Assembly (NCBI GenBank): GCA_949296775.1 | Contig: CASFQA010000001.1 | Location: forward strand, 496,001-560,000 | DNA length: 64,000 nucleotides | Direction of reading: 5' to 3' | From: an uncultured bacterium | GTDB taxonomy: Bacteria; Bacillota_I; Bacilli_A; RFN20; CAG-826 | Shown here: piece after piece, positions 16,196 to 26,270 of the stretch | Position numbering within the stretch: the stretch's first letter is position 1 | How the letters are laid out: every line of letters begins with the position of its first letter | Program-made: the position numbers and the translations under genes | Notes under the pieces: model-generated | The model's input: only the letters and a program-made list of their open reading frames with translations | Told to the model about the DNA's origin: nothing | Databases searched by the model: none

Positions 16196-16810
16196 TCAAC
16201 GGGATCTCCACCAAGGATAAGGGCTTTTCCTCTTCGGCTTCGCGGTTTTGACGATCGGCAGCAAACAGGCGAATATCTTCCCGCAGGTCAAGGCGTCATC
16301 GAGGGCCCGGTGGGCGTTCTCGTTGATCAGCCCGAAATGGGCGGCGACGTCGTTCTGCTTATTCGAGGATAGGCTCAGATAGCTCCGCGAGATGGCCAAG
16401 GTATCATAGGAACGGAGGTCGCAGTCATAGCCGTGGCGTTTGAACATCGCGGCCAAAAACCCCAAATCGAACTTGGCGTTATGGGCGACTAAGGGGATCG
16501 CCCCATTCATCGCCTCCCCGAGGAAGGAGGCGAATTGCTCGGCCGCCTGCTCATCGCTAGGGGCGTCTTGCACCATCGCGTCGGTGATGCCATTGACCGC
16601 CGAGGCGCCGGGGGAGATCATCATCCCGGGGTTGACCAAGGTGGCGAAGGTTTTGGTCGGGACCCCGTTATCGAAATACACCGCCCCGATCTCGATGATC
16701 CGGTCGGAGCAGCAGGAGAAGCCGGTGGTCTCGAAGTCAAAGGCGACGTAACGGGGGAAGACCGCGTCGACTTTCTCGGGGGTCAATGTCAATAAGGTGG
16801 TGGTGTTCAT
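16196..16810 (-). CDS. DEDDh 3'-5' exonuclease (DNA polymerase III epsilon-like)
   Basis: A 204-residue exonuclease of the DnaQ family. The DEDDh residues are visible: AFDFETTGFSC (Exo I, D and E), HNAKFDLGFL (Exo II, D) and HRALDDALTC (Exo III, H and D). It lacks a polymerase, UvrC-like or helicase domain, so it is a stand-alone exonuclease acting in proofreading, repair or RNA trimming. It is transcribed divergently from rqcH. The ATG at 16810 lies nine bases after a TAGAAT box, with at most a weak GAGG close to the start. Confidence 0.9.
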   Translation of the reverse strand: MNTTTLLTLTPEKVDAVFPRYVAFDFETTGFSCCSDRIIEIGAVYFDNGVPTKTFATLVNPGMMISPGASAVNGITDAMVQDAPSDEQAAEQFASFLGEAMNGAIPLVAHNAKFDLGFLAAMFKRHGYDCDLRSYDTLAISRSYLSLSSNKQNDVAAHFGLINENAHRALDDALTCGKIFACLLPIVKTAKPKRKSPYPWWRSR

Positions 16811-16819
16811 AACCTCAAT

Positions 16820-16877
16820 ATTCTACTTTCGGAAAGCCGCCCTTTCCATATCCAGGCCTGCGGGATTGGGTTATAAT
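16820..16877. promoter_or_regulatory. Divergent -10 elements of the exonuclease gene and rqcH
   Basis: Minus strand: TAGAAT at 16820-16825, nine bases before the exonuclease ATG. Plus strand: TATAAT at 16872-16877, nine bases before the rqcH ATG. The -35 elements are weak (TATCCA at 16849-16854 for rqcH). Transcription would begin only about 2-3 bases upstream of each start codon. Confidence 0.5.
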
Positions 16878-16886
16878 CGCCCCGTT

Positions 16887-18263
16887 ATGATCCGCCTCCG
16901 CCATTTCCCAAGCTACGTCGCCGAGTTGAAGTCGGCTTTGCTTAACCGGAAGCTCCGGCTTTTCAAAGAGTTCGCCCCAGGCCATTTCGCCGCCTCAATC
17001 AGCAAGGGGAATAGCCTGGTCATTAACTTAAAAGGCGAGATGGGGTGCTACCTTTCCCCCACCGCCTTCGCCCCGGCTTTGACCTCGCCTTTCCTAGAGG
17101 CGATCAAGAAACGGCTTTCCGACGCCTTGGTTTTGGACCTCCGGCCCTATAACGACGACCGGATAATCGATTTCCGGCTGCAAGGGTATAACGAGGTGTT
17201 CCACCCCACCGTCTATGACCTTTACGTCGAATTGATGCCGGGAAGGGGCAATATGGTCCTTTGCGAGGACTCTTTCCGGATAATCGCCAGTTACCGGGGG
17301 GAAGCCGGGCGGCTGCTTTTGAAAGGGGCGAGTTACCTCCCGCCGGAAAGGAAGCTAAGCGAGGAAACTGACCCGACCGCTTTCGATTTGGCGGGCTACA
17401 ATCAGGAGATGGTCGATAAAGAGGCGGTCATCTTCCGCCAAAAGGCGGCTGAGCTCGCCGCCCCCTTGATAAGCTTATGCAAACGGAAGATCAAATCCAG
17501 CGAGAAGAAAGTCCGCCAATTGAATCAGGATAAGCTCGAGGCCGAAAGCCATCTCCATGACGGGGATAAAGGCAACTTCATCTTCATGAACCTCGATTCG
17601 ATCGACCTTGAATCCGGCTATATGGATTTCTATGGGGAGAAGGTGGCCCTCAACAAAGCCAAGTCCTTGACCGAGAACGCCGAAGCCTTCTTCAAACGGG
17701 CCAAGAAAGCCCGGGCCACCATCGAGAACGCCGATAACTACATCGAGCTCGCTAAGCGGGAAGGGGAGGAGGCGGCTTCGCTATTGCCGCTTCTGCAAAA
17801 CGCCGGGGAAGAGGCGATAAAAGAGCTTTTGGAACGTTATTCGATCCTCGAGCGGAAAGGCAAAGGGAAAAAGGAACGGCTGAGCCCGGCTTTATACCCA
17901 TATAAGGCCGAGATCGGAGGGACGGCTTATTTATTCGGCCATAATGCGGCGAGCAACGATTTCCTCTCCTTTGTCTACGATACAAGGAAGACCCATTATT
18001 GGCTCCACGTCAAGGATACCCACGGGGCCCACTTATTGATCCAAGCCGATAACCCGACCGACGAGCAGATCCAATATGGCTGCGAGCTCGCCATCCTTGC
18101 CTCTAACAAGGAGGAAGGCGAGGTCATCTATTGCCCGAGGGGGAATATCCGGAAAGGCAAGGAAAAAGGCCAGGTGGTCCTCGGCGAATACCAGTCGGCC
18201 TTAATAAGGAGAATCAGCCCCGAAGCCCGGGAAGCCTATGGGAAAAGGGAGAAGGCCAAATGA
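16887..18263 (+). CDS. rqcH: NFACT-family ribosome quality control protein RqcH (FbpA-like)
   Basis: Binds obstructed 50S subunits with peptidyl-tRNA and directs C-terminal alanine tailing of stalled chains. The 458-residue protein starts MIRLRHFPSYVAELKSALLN, with the NFACT-N region containing the conserved Asp-Arg pair (D91-R92 in YNDDRIIDFRL) needed for tailing in RqcH. A coiled-coil follows (about residues 185-330) and then NFACT-R (HYWLHVKDTHGAHLLIQ). It is about 100 residues shorter than Bacillus RqcH. The ATG at 16887 follows a TATAAT box by nine bases with no ribosome-binding site. It overlaps the next gene by ATGA. Confidence 0.9.
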   Translation: MIRLRHFPSYVAELKSALLNRKLRLFKEFAPGHFAASISKGNSLVINLKGEMGCYLSPTAFAPALTSPFLEAIKKRLSDALVLDLRPYNDDRIIDFRLQGYNEVFHPTVYDLYVELMPGRGNMVLCEDSFRIIASYRGEAGRLLLKGASYLPPERKLSEETDPTAFDLAGYNQEMVDKEAVIFRQKAAELAAPLISLCKRKIKSSEKKVRQLNQDKLEAESHLHDGDKGNFIFMNLDSIDLESGYMDFYGEKVALNKAKSLTENAEAFFKRAKKARATIENADNYIELAKREGEEAASLLPLLQNAGEEAIKELLERYSILERKGKGKKERLSPALYPYKAEIGGTAYLFGHNAASNDFLSFVYDTRKTHYWLHVKDTHGAHLLIQADNPTDEQIQYGCELAILASNKEEGEVIYCPRGNIRKGKEKGQVVLGEYQSALIRRISPEAREAYGKREKAK

Positions 18264-19072
18264 GGGTGAACGAGGAAAAAGAGCTCGCCTTCCTTTTCTC
18301 TTATGTCCAAGGGGAAGGGGATATCACCCCGCTAAAAGGAGGGACGTCGAATAGGATCTACGCGACCTCTAAGCACATCATCCGTTACAAGACCCCTTAC
18401 CGGGTCGATGCCCTCGATAACCCGGAGAAAGAACGGCGAGCCATCGCGAAAGGCTCAAATTGCCCCCTTCTTCCGAAGGTTACCTACTTTTCCGAAGAGG
18501 GCCACAAAGTCGAGCGGCGTCTTATGGGCGCGGTTAAAGAAAAGTTCTCTTCCGTCGATATCCAATCCGTCGCCGAGTCGATTAGGCGATTGCATAAGTG
18601 CCCGCTTATCGGGATTGAGTTTGATTTGGCCAAGCGGATCAGCTTCTACCACGCCCAGGCCGGGGATATTCCCGAAATCGAAGGCGAGATGAGCCGGCTT
18701 TACCAAATCAAGGCCATCAAGGAGATCGAATCCTATCCGCGGGTTTATTCCCATAATGACCTCTGGGCCGGGAATATCCTCTTCGATGATGGGAAGGCTT
18801 ATTTCCTCGACCTCGAATTCGCCGCCGACGCGCCCGATATCCTCGATTACCTATCCTTCGTCGAAGAGAACGACATCGACCTTCGTTTCGATTTCGGGCC
18901 CGCGAATAAGGAAAAGACCTTAGCCCTAAGTTATTGCCTGGATATTTTATGGGCCTATTGGGCCAAGGCCCGTTATCTTCAAGGCTGCGAAGCCGGCAAG
19001 GGAATAATGGAAAGCAAGGTCACCCGATTCGCAAAAGGGAAGGAAGCCATCGAACGCTACCTCCGCCGTTGA
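18260..19072 (+). CDS. Choline/aminoglycoside-kinase-like phosphotransferase
   Basis: A 270-residue protein of the APH/ChoK kinase fold. The N-terminus has GGTSNRIYATSKHIIRYKT, resembling the LicA-type nucleotide-binding start. The catalytic loop is YSHNDLWAGNILF, with the catalytic Asp and following Asn, and the DFG-equivalent is YFLDLEFAADAPDILDYLSF. LicA-type proteins phosphorylate choline for surface decoration; other members use ethanolamine, thiamine or sugars, so the substrate here is open. Coupled to rqcH by an ATGA overlap, with GGGAGAAGG upstream. This pairing of rqcH and a kinase-like gene has no obvious functional reason in the sequence. Confidence 0.75.
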   Translation: MRVNEEKELAFLFSYVQGEGDITPLKGGTSNRIYATSKHIIRYKTPYRVDALDNPEKERRAIAKGSNCPLLPKVTYFSEEGHKVERRLMGAVKEKFSSVDIQSVAESIRRLHKCPLIGIEFDLAKRISFYHAQAGDIPEIEGEMSRLYQIKAIKEIESYPRVYSHNDLWAGNILFDDGKAYFLDLEFAADAPDILDYLSFVEENDIDLRFDFGPANKEKTLALSYCLDILWAYWAKARYLQGCEAGKGIMESKVTRFAKGKEAIERYLRR

Positions 19073-19182
19073 CTATGGCTTAACCATTGTAAGATTGGCC
19101 GGCAAACTGAAGAAACTGTCGATATAGCCGATATAGCGGAATCCCGGACGGATAGCCGAGGGCCTTCGGGTTTTGTCGCCGA

Positions 19183-19722
19183 TTATTCGTCGCTCGGAAA
19201 CTTCTTTTGATAACGGAGGAGCCCTTTTTCAATCGCTTCCTCCGCTTCCTTGACCCCGCCATAGCCTTGGACGACGGTGGTCTTGCCGTGCTCCAATTCC
19301 TTATAGACGGTGAAGAAATGGCGGATCTCCTCCTCGACGTGGTCGGGCAAAGCCTCGACCGAATGGAAGGCGTTATAGAAGGGGTCCTTCTCGGGGATGG
19401 CGATGATCTTGACGTCCTCTTTCCCCGAATCGATCATGGTGAGCACCCCGATCGGATAGCATTTGACCATCGCCAGGGGGACAATCGGCCCTGAGGAGAC
19501 GATCAAGACGTCGAGCGGGTCCTCGTCCCCGCCCCAGGTCTTGGGGATGAAGCCGTAATTATGCGGGTAATGGGTTGAGGTATAAAGGAAACGGTCGAGG
19601 ATCAAGGCCCCCGACTCATGGTCGATCTCGTATTTGGCGGAGGAGCCGCTGGAAATCTCGACCACGGCGTAGAAGGAGGAGGGAGTTTGGTAAGCGGAAG
19701 GGACCGAGTGAATGAGGTTCAT
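19183..19722 (-). CDS. ppa: Inorganic pyrophosphatase, family I
   Basis: Hydrolyses pyrophosphate to phosphate in the cytoplasm. About 179 residues, starting MNLIHSVPSAYQTPSSFYAV. The signature DEDPLDVLIV carries the metal-binding aspartates, and EIDHESGALILDRFLYTSTHYPHNYGFIP is the typical family I segment. The C-terminus is normal. An ATG two codons earlier (19728) is also possible. I chose 19722 because TATACT sits at 19729-19734, six bases before it, which would start transcription at or next to this ATG. Notably the window also has a PPi-dependent phosphofructokinase, which would compete for the same PPi pool. Confidence 0.92.
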   Translation of the reverse strand: MNLIHSVPSAYQTPSSFYAVVEISSGSSAKYEIDHESGALILDRFLYTSTHYPHNYGFIPKTWGGDEDPLDVLIVSSGPIVPLAMVKCYPIGVLTMIDSGKEDVKIIAIPEKDPFYNAFHSVEALPDHVEEEIRHFFTVYKELEHGKTTVVQGYGGVKEAEEAIEKGLLRYQKKFPSDE

Positions 19723-19728
19723 ATCCAT

Positions 19729-19775
19729 AGTATAAAGGCAAAGTCGGCCCTTTGCACGGCCATTAAGGGTATAAT
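19729..19775. promoter_or_regulatory. Divergent leaderless-type promoters of ppa and the CxxC lipoprotein
   Basis: Minus strand: TATACT at 19729-19734, six bases before the ppa ATG at 19722. Plus strand: TATAAT at 19770-19775, seven bases before the lipoprotein ATG at 19783. No Shine-Dalgarno site precedes either. The -35 regions are poor; TTTGCA near 19751-19756 lies between them and reads GTGCAA for ppa. Confidence 0.55.
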
Positions 19776-19782
19776 GAGCGGG

Positions 19783-20460
19783 ATGAGAATTTTCGCCGCG
19801 CTTGCCCTCCTCCCCTTATGCCTATCCTCCTGCGGGAGGGTCATCGCCTTCGACACCCATAAAGGGGAAGGCTACCCTTACCTCGAGAAGAGCTTCGATG
19901 CCGCGACGAGCAATGGGCTCAATTATCAAAGCAAGCTCGTCCCCTTCGATTTCGAGCAGTTTCAGATCAAGCTGAAATACGGCTTGTCCTCATTGATTCT
20001 ATTGACCCAAGCCAGCTGCGCCCACTGCGCCACCCTCGAGCCGACTTTCGGCGAGGTCGCGAAAACCTATGGGGTTGAATGCTACGGGATAAGCGATGAG
20101 GAAATCTACGCGAATATCCCTCTTTTGCGGGCTTTATCCGAGAATTATGCCGAAACGCTTTCCGATCTCTACACCCCGATGATGCTCCTTTGCTCCTCAT
20201 TAACCGAAGTCGAGGTCATCGATTTAAAGGGGCTATACAAAGACGCAAGCGCTTTAGCGGAGAAGCTTGGCGAAGCGGCCAATTACGTCGAGGTATATAA
20301 CGTCCGAACCCCCGACTCCTATAAGTTCATGGAGGAAAGCGAACGCCAATACGTCTATTCCTCGATTCAGGAATACGAACGGTTCTACCAAGAGGTTTAC
20401 CCTTCGCTTAAAGACGATAACGAGCCCTACTACTTAGTAAGCGAGCAGGCGCGGAAATAA
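19783..20460 (+). CDS. Lipoprotein with a thioredoxin-like CxxC motif
   Basis: A 225-residue lipoprotein. The signal peptide MRIFAALALLPLCLSSCGRV ends in lipobox LSSC. The mature part contains LILLTQASCAHCATLEPTF, a beta strand followed by CAHC and a helix, which is the thioredoxin-fold active-site layout (compare TlpA or bacteriocin-transport accessory proteins). Downstream sequence (VECYGISDEEI...TPMMLLCSSLTEVEVIDL) fits the remaining strands, with a cis-Pro-like TPMM. It may act in extracytoplasmic thiol redox; this is inferred from the fold. Transcribed divergently from ppa, with the start codon seven bases after a TATAAT box. Confidence 0.65.
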   Translation: MRIFAALALLPLCLSSCGRVIAFDTHKGEGYPYLEKSFDAATSNGLNYQSKLVPFDFEQFQIKLKYGLSSLILLTQASCAHCATLEPTFGEVAKTYGVECYGISDEEIYANIPLLRALSENYAETLSDLYTPMMLLCSSLTEVEVIDLKGLYKDASALAEKLGEAANYVEVYNVRTPDSYKFMEESERQYVYSSIQEYERFYQEVYPSLKDDNEPYYLVSEQARK

Positions 20461-20493
20461 AAAGAGGCCGAAGTCCCTTATTTCCGGCTTCGG
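20456..20493 (-). terminator. Possible terminator of the ATP-grasp gene, overlapping its stop codon
   Basis: On the minus strand CCGAAG (20488-20493) pairs with CTTCGG (20468-20473), followed by CCTCTTTTTATTT. The stop codon at 20478-20480 lies inside the 14-base loop, so the terminator overlaps the coding end. Confidence 0.45.
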
Positions 20494-21695
20494 ACGAACC
20501 GGTCGAAGGCCTGGCCTTCCTCAAAGGAATCGAATTTGGCGTAATAGAAGCTGTCCCCCATCGTCACCGCCATGTGGGCCGGATAACGGCCATGGAGGCA
20601 AAGGTGGTCATGGTAATGGGAAAGGATCTCCTCCTCGCTATGGAGGTAACTGACCCCGTCCCGCCGAGCCGAGGCGAAGGCGTAATACTTCGGATGGTCC
20701 ATCTTCTGCCGATTCTCGTCGAAGCAGATGACGTCGGCGTAGATGTCATAGACCGAGACCGAGTTGGCGAAGTCGATGAGGTCGGGGGTATAGCCGCCCG
20801 CCGGGCGCATGTTGCATTCTAAGGCCACGAAATCGCCTTTCTTGGCTAAGCCCGGCCGGTCTTTGGTCAAGACGAAGAACTCGATGTGGAAAAACCGCTT
20901 CTTGATGCCGAAGGCTTTGACCACCTTCCGCCCGACTTCCCGGAATTTCTTTTTGTCGAGGTCGAAGAAAGGCAATTCGAAGGGGGTGTTGTAATAATAG
21001 TAGTCTTCCTTCTCGTTGACGATGTCGGCGATCGGGGTCATGAAGTGGTCGACCGAATCGAAGACGACGTTGGACTTCGAATCGCAGATCCCGTCGTAGG
21101 AGACGATGAACCCCTCGACGTATTCCTCCATGATGTAGGTTTCCGGCAAGCGGTTTTTGAAGAACTCCTCGAATTCCCGGTCGTCATGGATCGAATAGGA
21201 GGAGACGGCCCCGACCCCGATGTTGGGCTTGACGAAGAGGGGATAGCCCACTTCGTCGCGGAAGGCTTGGGCCTTAGCTTTGTCCTGCTCCCCGTCGACG
21301 AGGACATAACGCATCGTCTTGGCCCCGCCTTTATTGAAATATTCCTTCATCGCCGACTTGGCCTTGATCTTCCTCATGTCAGCCGGATGGAAGCCGGTGT
21401 CGACGCCGAACTTCTCCCGGAGGAGGGCATCGGAATAAAGCCACCACTCATTGTCGGATTCGATGTAGTCGATCTTCCCGTATTTATCCTGGTAATAACG
21501 GCAAGCGGCCTCCAGCTGGCCCATGTCCGAAAGGTTGGCGTAATAGTACTCGGTCAAGCATTCCCTTAGCCGGGGGTGGAGCTCCCAATAAGGGGAGTCG
21601 CCGACGCCTAAGACGTTGACCCCGTGGTTATGGAGGGCCTCGACCCACAGGTAATAGTTGGTCGGGAAGTTGGGTGAGACGAAGATGAAGTTCAT
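20478..21695 (-). CDS. ATP-grasp domain enzyme, carbamoyl-phosphate-synthase-like
   Basis: A 405-residue ATP-grasp protein. The N-terminal part (MNFIFVSPNFPTNYYLWVEA) is a Rossmann-like pre-ATP-grasp domain, followed by GYPLFVKPNIGVGAVSSYSI, the glycine-containing ATP-binding loop, YIMEEYVEGFIVSYDGICDS with the conserved EE and Y/F, and the metal-binding segment FVALECNMRPAGGYTPDL (E..MR.AGG). ATP-grasp enzymes ligate a carboxylate to an amine or thiol; this subtype is often annotated carbamoyl-phosphate synthase large-chain-like. Substrates are not evident. Shine-Dalgarno AAGAGGAAA precedes the ATG; a TATAAT box lies at 21719-21724. Confidence 0.8.
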   Translation of the reverse strand: MNFIFVSPNFPTNYYLWVEALHNHGVNVLGVGDSPYWELHPRLRECLTEYYYANLSDMGQLEAACRYYQDKYGKIDYIESDNEWWLYSDALLREKFGVDTGFHPADMRKIKAKSAMKEYFNKGGAKTMRYVLVDGEQDKAKAQAFRDEVGYPLFVKPNIGVGAVSSYSIHDDREFEEFFKNRLPETYIMEEYVEGFIVSYDGICDSKSNVVFDSVDHFMTPIADIVNEKEDYYYYNTPFELPFFDLDKKKFREVGRKVVKAFGIKKRFFHIEFFVLTKDRPGLAKKGDFVALECNMRPAGGYTPDLIDFANSVSVYDIYADVICFDENRQKMDHPKYYAFASARRDGVSYLHSEEEILSHYHDHLCLHGRYPAHMAVTMGDSFYYAKFDSFEEGQAFDRFVRSRK

Positions 21696-21700
21696 GTCAG

Positions 21701-21724
21701 TTTCCTCTTAACGAGGAAATTATA
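21701..21724 (-). promoter_or_regulatory. -10 box and inverted repeat upstream of the ATP-grasp gene
   Basis: TATAAT on the minus strand at 21719-21724, directly followed by the inverted repeat TTCCTC-GTTAA-GAGGAA (21701-21717). The right arm is the ribosome-binding site. Depending on the exact transcription start, the repeat is a DNA operator or a weak hairpin that covers the site. Confidence 0.4.
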
Positions 21725-21754
21725 GTTAAGCGGCCATAAAGTTCCACCGCTTTT

Positions 21755-22825
21755 TTATCCATCCGCCTCCGTCAATAGATCGCGGATCGAAAGATGCTGG
21801 GGGCACATCGACTCGCAAGCGCCGCAGCGGAGGCATTCATAAGCCTTCCTCGCCAAGTTGGGATCGACCGGCTGAGCGGTGGCTTTCCGCTCGTTGATGG
21901 CGGCGAAGATATCGGGGATCGGCATCGATACCGGGCAGACGGCTTCGCAATAGGAGCAATGGGTGCATTCGATGAGCCCCTCGGTCCGTAGATACCCTTT
22001 GGCTTTTTCGATGGCTCGGCGCTCGATGTCGCTTAGAGGACAGAAATCGCTCATGGTGGCGATGTTATCTTCCATTTGGGAGAGATCGCTCATGCCGGAG
22101 AGGACCATTTTGACATTCGGGAAGGAGGCGGCGTAACGGAGGGCGAAGGAAGAAGGCGAAGCGGAGGAAAGGGTTTTGAATAAGGAAGCGACCGGGGCCC
22201 CGACTTTCGCGAGCCGTCCCCCTTTCACCGGTTCCATGACGATGACCGGGAGGCCGTGTCGCTCAGCCACCTTATAGCAAGCGAGGCTTTGGACGTGGGG
22301 GTCGTCTTCATCGAGGTAATTGATCTGGAGCTGGACGATCTCGATTTCCGGATGCTCAGTCAAAATCCGTTCGAGGAATTCCGGGGAATCGTGGAAGGAG
22401 ATGCCGATATGGCGGATCTTGCCCTTCGCCTTCATCCTCTTCGCCACCTCATAGGCGCGGCAATCGAGGTAGTGCTGGTAGTTGTTCTGCCCTTGGGCAT
22501 GCATTAGGTAGAAATCGAAATAGTCGACCCCGCAGCAAGCCAATTGGGTATCGAGCATCGGCTCGATGTCCTCTTCCTTATCGAAATAGTTGGAGGAGAG
22601 CTTATCGGTCAAGACGTAGGCATCCCGCGGGTAACGGGAGGTAAGGGCGCGCTTCACCGCGATCTCGCTCTTTTCGCCGATATAGCCATGGGCGGTGTCG
22701 AAGTAGTTGAAGCCGGCGGAAAGGAAAGCATCGACCATTTTCTCGGTCTGCTCGATATCGATGTCTTCGCCCTTCATCGGCAGGCGCATCATCCCAAAGC
22801 CTAATTTCTTCTTGATTCGGTCCAT
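21755..22825 (-). CDS. Aldo/keto reductase with C-terminal bis-[4Fe-4S] ferredoxin domain
   Basis: A 356-residue protein. The N-terminal TIM barrel starts MDRIKKKLGFGMMRLPMKG and has FNYFDTAHGYIGEKSEIAV (Asp and Tyr of the catalytic site), DKLSSNYFD (Lys) and YLMHAQGQ (His). The C-terminus carries two ferredoxin-type clusters, CTHCSYCEAVCPVSMP and CLRCGACESMCPQ. This AKR-ferredoxin fusion is common in anaerobic gut Firmicutes and probably links a sugar or carbonyl reduction to a ferredoxin pool; the substrate is unknown. I start at the ATG at 22825; a TTG at 22849 is possible. No clear Shine-Dalgarno site. Confidence 0.9.
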   Translation of the reverse strand: MDRIKKKLGFGMMRLPMKGEDIDIEQTEKMVDAFLSAGFNYFDTAHGYIGEKSEIAVKRALTSRYPRDAYVLTDKLSSNYFDKEEDIEPMLDTQLACCGVDYFDFYLMHAQGQNNYQHYLDCRAYEVAKRMKAKGKIRHIGISFHDSPEFLERILTEHPEIEIVQLQINYLDEDDPHVQSLACYKVAERHGLPVIVMEPVKGGRLAKVGAPVASLFKTLSSASPSSFALRYAASFPNVKMVLSGMSDLSQMEDNIATMSDFCPLSDIERRAIEKAKGYLRTEGLIECTHCSYCEAVCPVSMPIPDIFAAINERKATAQPVDPNLARKAYECLRCGACESMCPQHLSIRDLLTEADG

Positions 22826-22961
22826 GGGATTATTTTCGATTAGCGGCAAAGAAAAAGAAAGAGTATTCGCTTCTTAAAGATGGGAACGCTTATGGAAATG
22901 TCGGCGAACGCGATCTTTCTAACTTAAAAAGCGTTCACGACTTGACTAAGAAGATCCTTTT

Positions 22962-23465
22962 TCAATCCTTCAAACAGCCAATTGGTATGACCAATACGCC
23001 GTCATCCCGGCGATAGCCATATTGCTGGGCGGTCAATATCAGCTTGAATGTCGGCAAAGGCAAGGGCACCTGGCTTTCGCTCTGGTTGAATTCCTTGATC
23101 AATTGCTCGATCCGGCAAAGGTGCTTCGCCCCTTCGTCTATCTCCCTCGCCCCCAGCTTAAACTCGATCAAAGCGTAACGGCCGTCTTCCAAATGCAAAA
23201 CCCCGTCGGCTTCAAGCCCATAACGATCTTGGTAATGGGAAACGATTCCCCCATGGGCGGAAGAGTATATCTTCAGATCCCGGATGCCGAGCGATTCGAA
23301 TAAAAATCCGAGCGTCTTGAAGTCCTGACGGAAATGCTCCGGAGAAAGGCCGAGGGAGGAAACGGCGATGGAGGGATCGACGAAATTCCGCTTTTTCGAG
23401 CTTCGGATGGCCGTCCGGCTTCGAATAGAGGGGGACCAAGCGTCCAGATTCTCGACTATTCCCAA
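22962..23465 (-). pseudogene. C-terminal remnant of an AAA_14/DUF4143 ATPase
   Basis: About 167 residues matching only the DUF4143 end of the family: LDAWSPSIRSRTAIRSSKKR, then NFVDPSIAVSSLGLSP, then FRQDFKTLGFLFESLGIRDL and the terminal VLVIPIGCLKD. Family members are normally about 400-450 residues with an N-terminal AAA ATPase carrying Walker A and B; that part is absent here. The open frame is interrupted upstream, immediately next to 23-bp tandem repeats at 23499-23564. This looks like a gene truncated by insertion and deletion. It may be translated, but an ATPase-less product is unlikely to work as in the family. Confidence 0.7.
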
Positions 23466-23498
23466 ATCCTATAAGGCTTTGAGTCCGCGACCCCATTC

Positions 23499-23564
23499 CA
23501 CCGGACACTTTTGCGGTATTTCACCGGACACTTTTGCGGTATTTCACCGGACACTTTTGCGGTA
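23499..23564. repeat. Three tandem copies of a 23-bp unit
   Basis: Units at 23499-23521, 23522-23544 and 23545-23564 (last one lacking three bases) each begin CACCGGACACTTTTGCGG and continue TATTT; the first two are identical. No spacer exists between copies, so this is not a CRISPR array. Multiple short repeats of this kind occur at the ends of IS21-type insertion sequences; a link to such an element is an inference, as no transposase gene is present. They adjoin the truncated DUF4143 gene. Confidence 0.8.
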
Positions 23565-23573
23565 CCCACGATA

Positions 23574-23608
23574 AAGAAAAACCCATCCGCTTGCGAAGGG
23601 CGGATGGG
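23574..23608 (-). terminator. ATP synthase operon terminator
   Basis: On the minus strand a perfect 9-bp stem CCCATCCGC / GCGGATGGG (arms 23600-23608 and 23582-23590) is followed by TTTTTCTTT. It lies about ten bases after the atpC stop codon. Confidence 0.9.
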
Positions 23609-23617
23609 CAAATCGAG

Positions 23618-25446
<1,829 letters not shown>

Positions 25447-26268
25447 CTATTGGTTAGCTGAGCCGGAGACCACTTCGATGATCTCCTGGGTGATGGCGGT
25501 TTGCCGCGCTTTGTTGTATTCGATGTTGAGCTTATCGAGCAATTCGTCGGCGTTGTCGTTGGCCGTCTCCATCGCGTTCCGGCGGCTGCTTTGCTCCGAT
25601 AGCCCCGACTGGGCGAGGCAATAGAGGAGCGAGAGCTCCAGATATAAGGGCAAGGCGAACTCGAACAATTCCTTTTCGTCCGGGTTCATAAGCGGCTTGA
25701 CCTCAAACGGGGTCTCTATCTTGCGCAAAGGCAGAAGCGGCAGCGTTTTCGGGATGAAGTTAAGGGAATTGACGTATTCGGTGTAGACGATGTCGATCGA
25801 GGAGTATTTCCCGGCAAGGAAATCGTCTTTAAGCTCGCTAAGCCGGTTAAGCAAGACCCTTTTCGAGCCTAGCTCAAGCGGGGGCAAGGTGAGATAGCCC
25901 TTCGTTCGGTTATAACGGTTATCGGCTTTGCCGCCGATAGGCAAGATGGCGTCGTTTTCCTTGATAACCCCATCCGCCTCCTTGAATAGGCTCGAGTTAT
26001 AGGCCCCGCATAAGCCTAAGTCGGAGGCGATGACGATATGCAGGGGCGCCCCGCCATGGGAGAGGAAGATCGGATGGGATTCGCTTAAATAGGAGGCGAG
26101 GTAAATCGCGATGTCCTGGGCGGCTTTATAGGAATAGGAAAGCCCTTCCGCCTCTTTCTTGCACTTCATCAGCTTGACCGAGGCGATCATCTCCATCGCC
26201 TTGGTGATCTTCTTGGTCGAGGAGATCGAGGCGATGCGGCGCTTGGTTTTCTCTAATCCCGCTCCCAT
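25447..26268 (-). CDS. atpG: ATP synthase gamma subunit
   Basis: Central rotor shaft of F1. The 273-residue protein starts MGAGLEKTKRRIASISSTKK, with the conserved KITKAMEMIASVKLMK helix, the Rossmann-like middle (IVIASDLGLCGAYNSSLFKE) and the C-terminal helix SRRNAMETANDNADELLDKL followed by YNKARQTAITQEIIEVVSGS. Length typical. A GTG at 26274 would add two residues and touches the atpA stop; the ATG at 26268 fits the usual family start better. Confidence 0.97.
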   Translation of the reverse strand: MGAGLEKTKRRIASISSTKKITKAMEMIASVKLMKCKKEAEGLSYSYKAAQDIAIYLASYLSESHPIFLSHGGAPLHIVIASDLGLCGAYNSSLFKEADGVIKENDAILPIGGKADNRYNRTKGYLTLPPLELGSKRVLLNRLSELKDDFLAGKYSSIDIVYTEYVNSLNFIPKTLPLLPLRKIETPFEVKPLMNPDEKELFEFALPLYLELSLLYCLAQSGLSEQSSRRNAMETANDNADELLDKLNIEYNKARQTAITQEIIEVVSGSANQ

Positions 26269-26270
26269 AG

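Noticed and set aside
20886-21569. Plus-strand open frame of 227 codons opposite the ATP-grasp gene
   Set aside because: Antisense to a conserved ATP-grasp gene with clear motifs; sequence is typical shadow-frame composition.
23499-23564. CRISPR array
   Set aside because: The 23-bp units are contiguous, without unique spacers.
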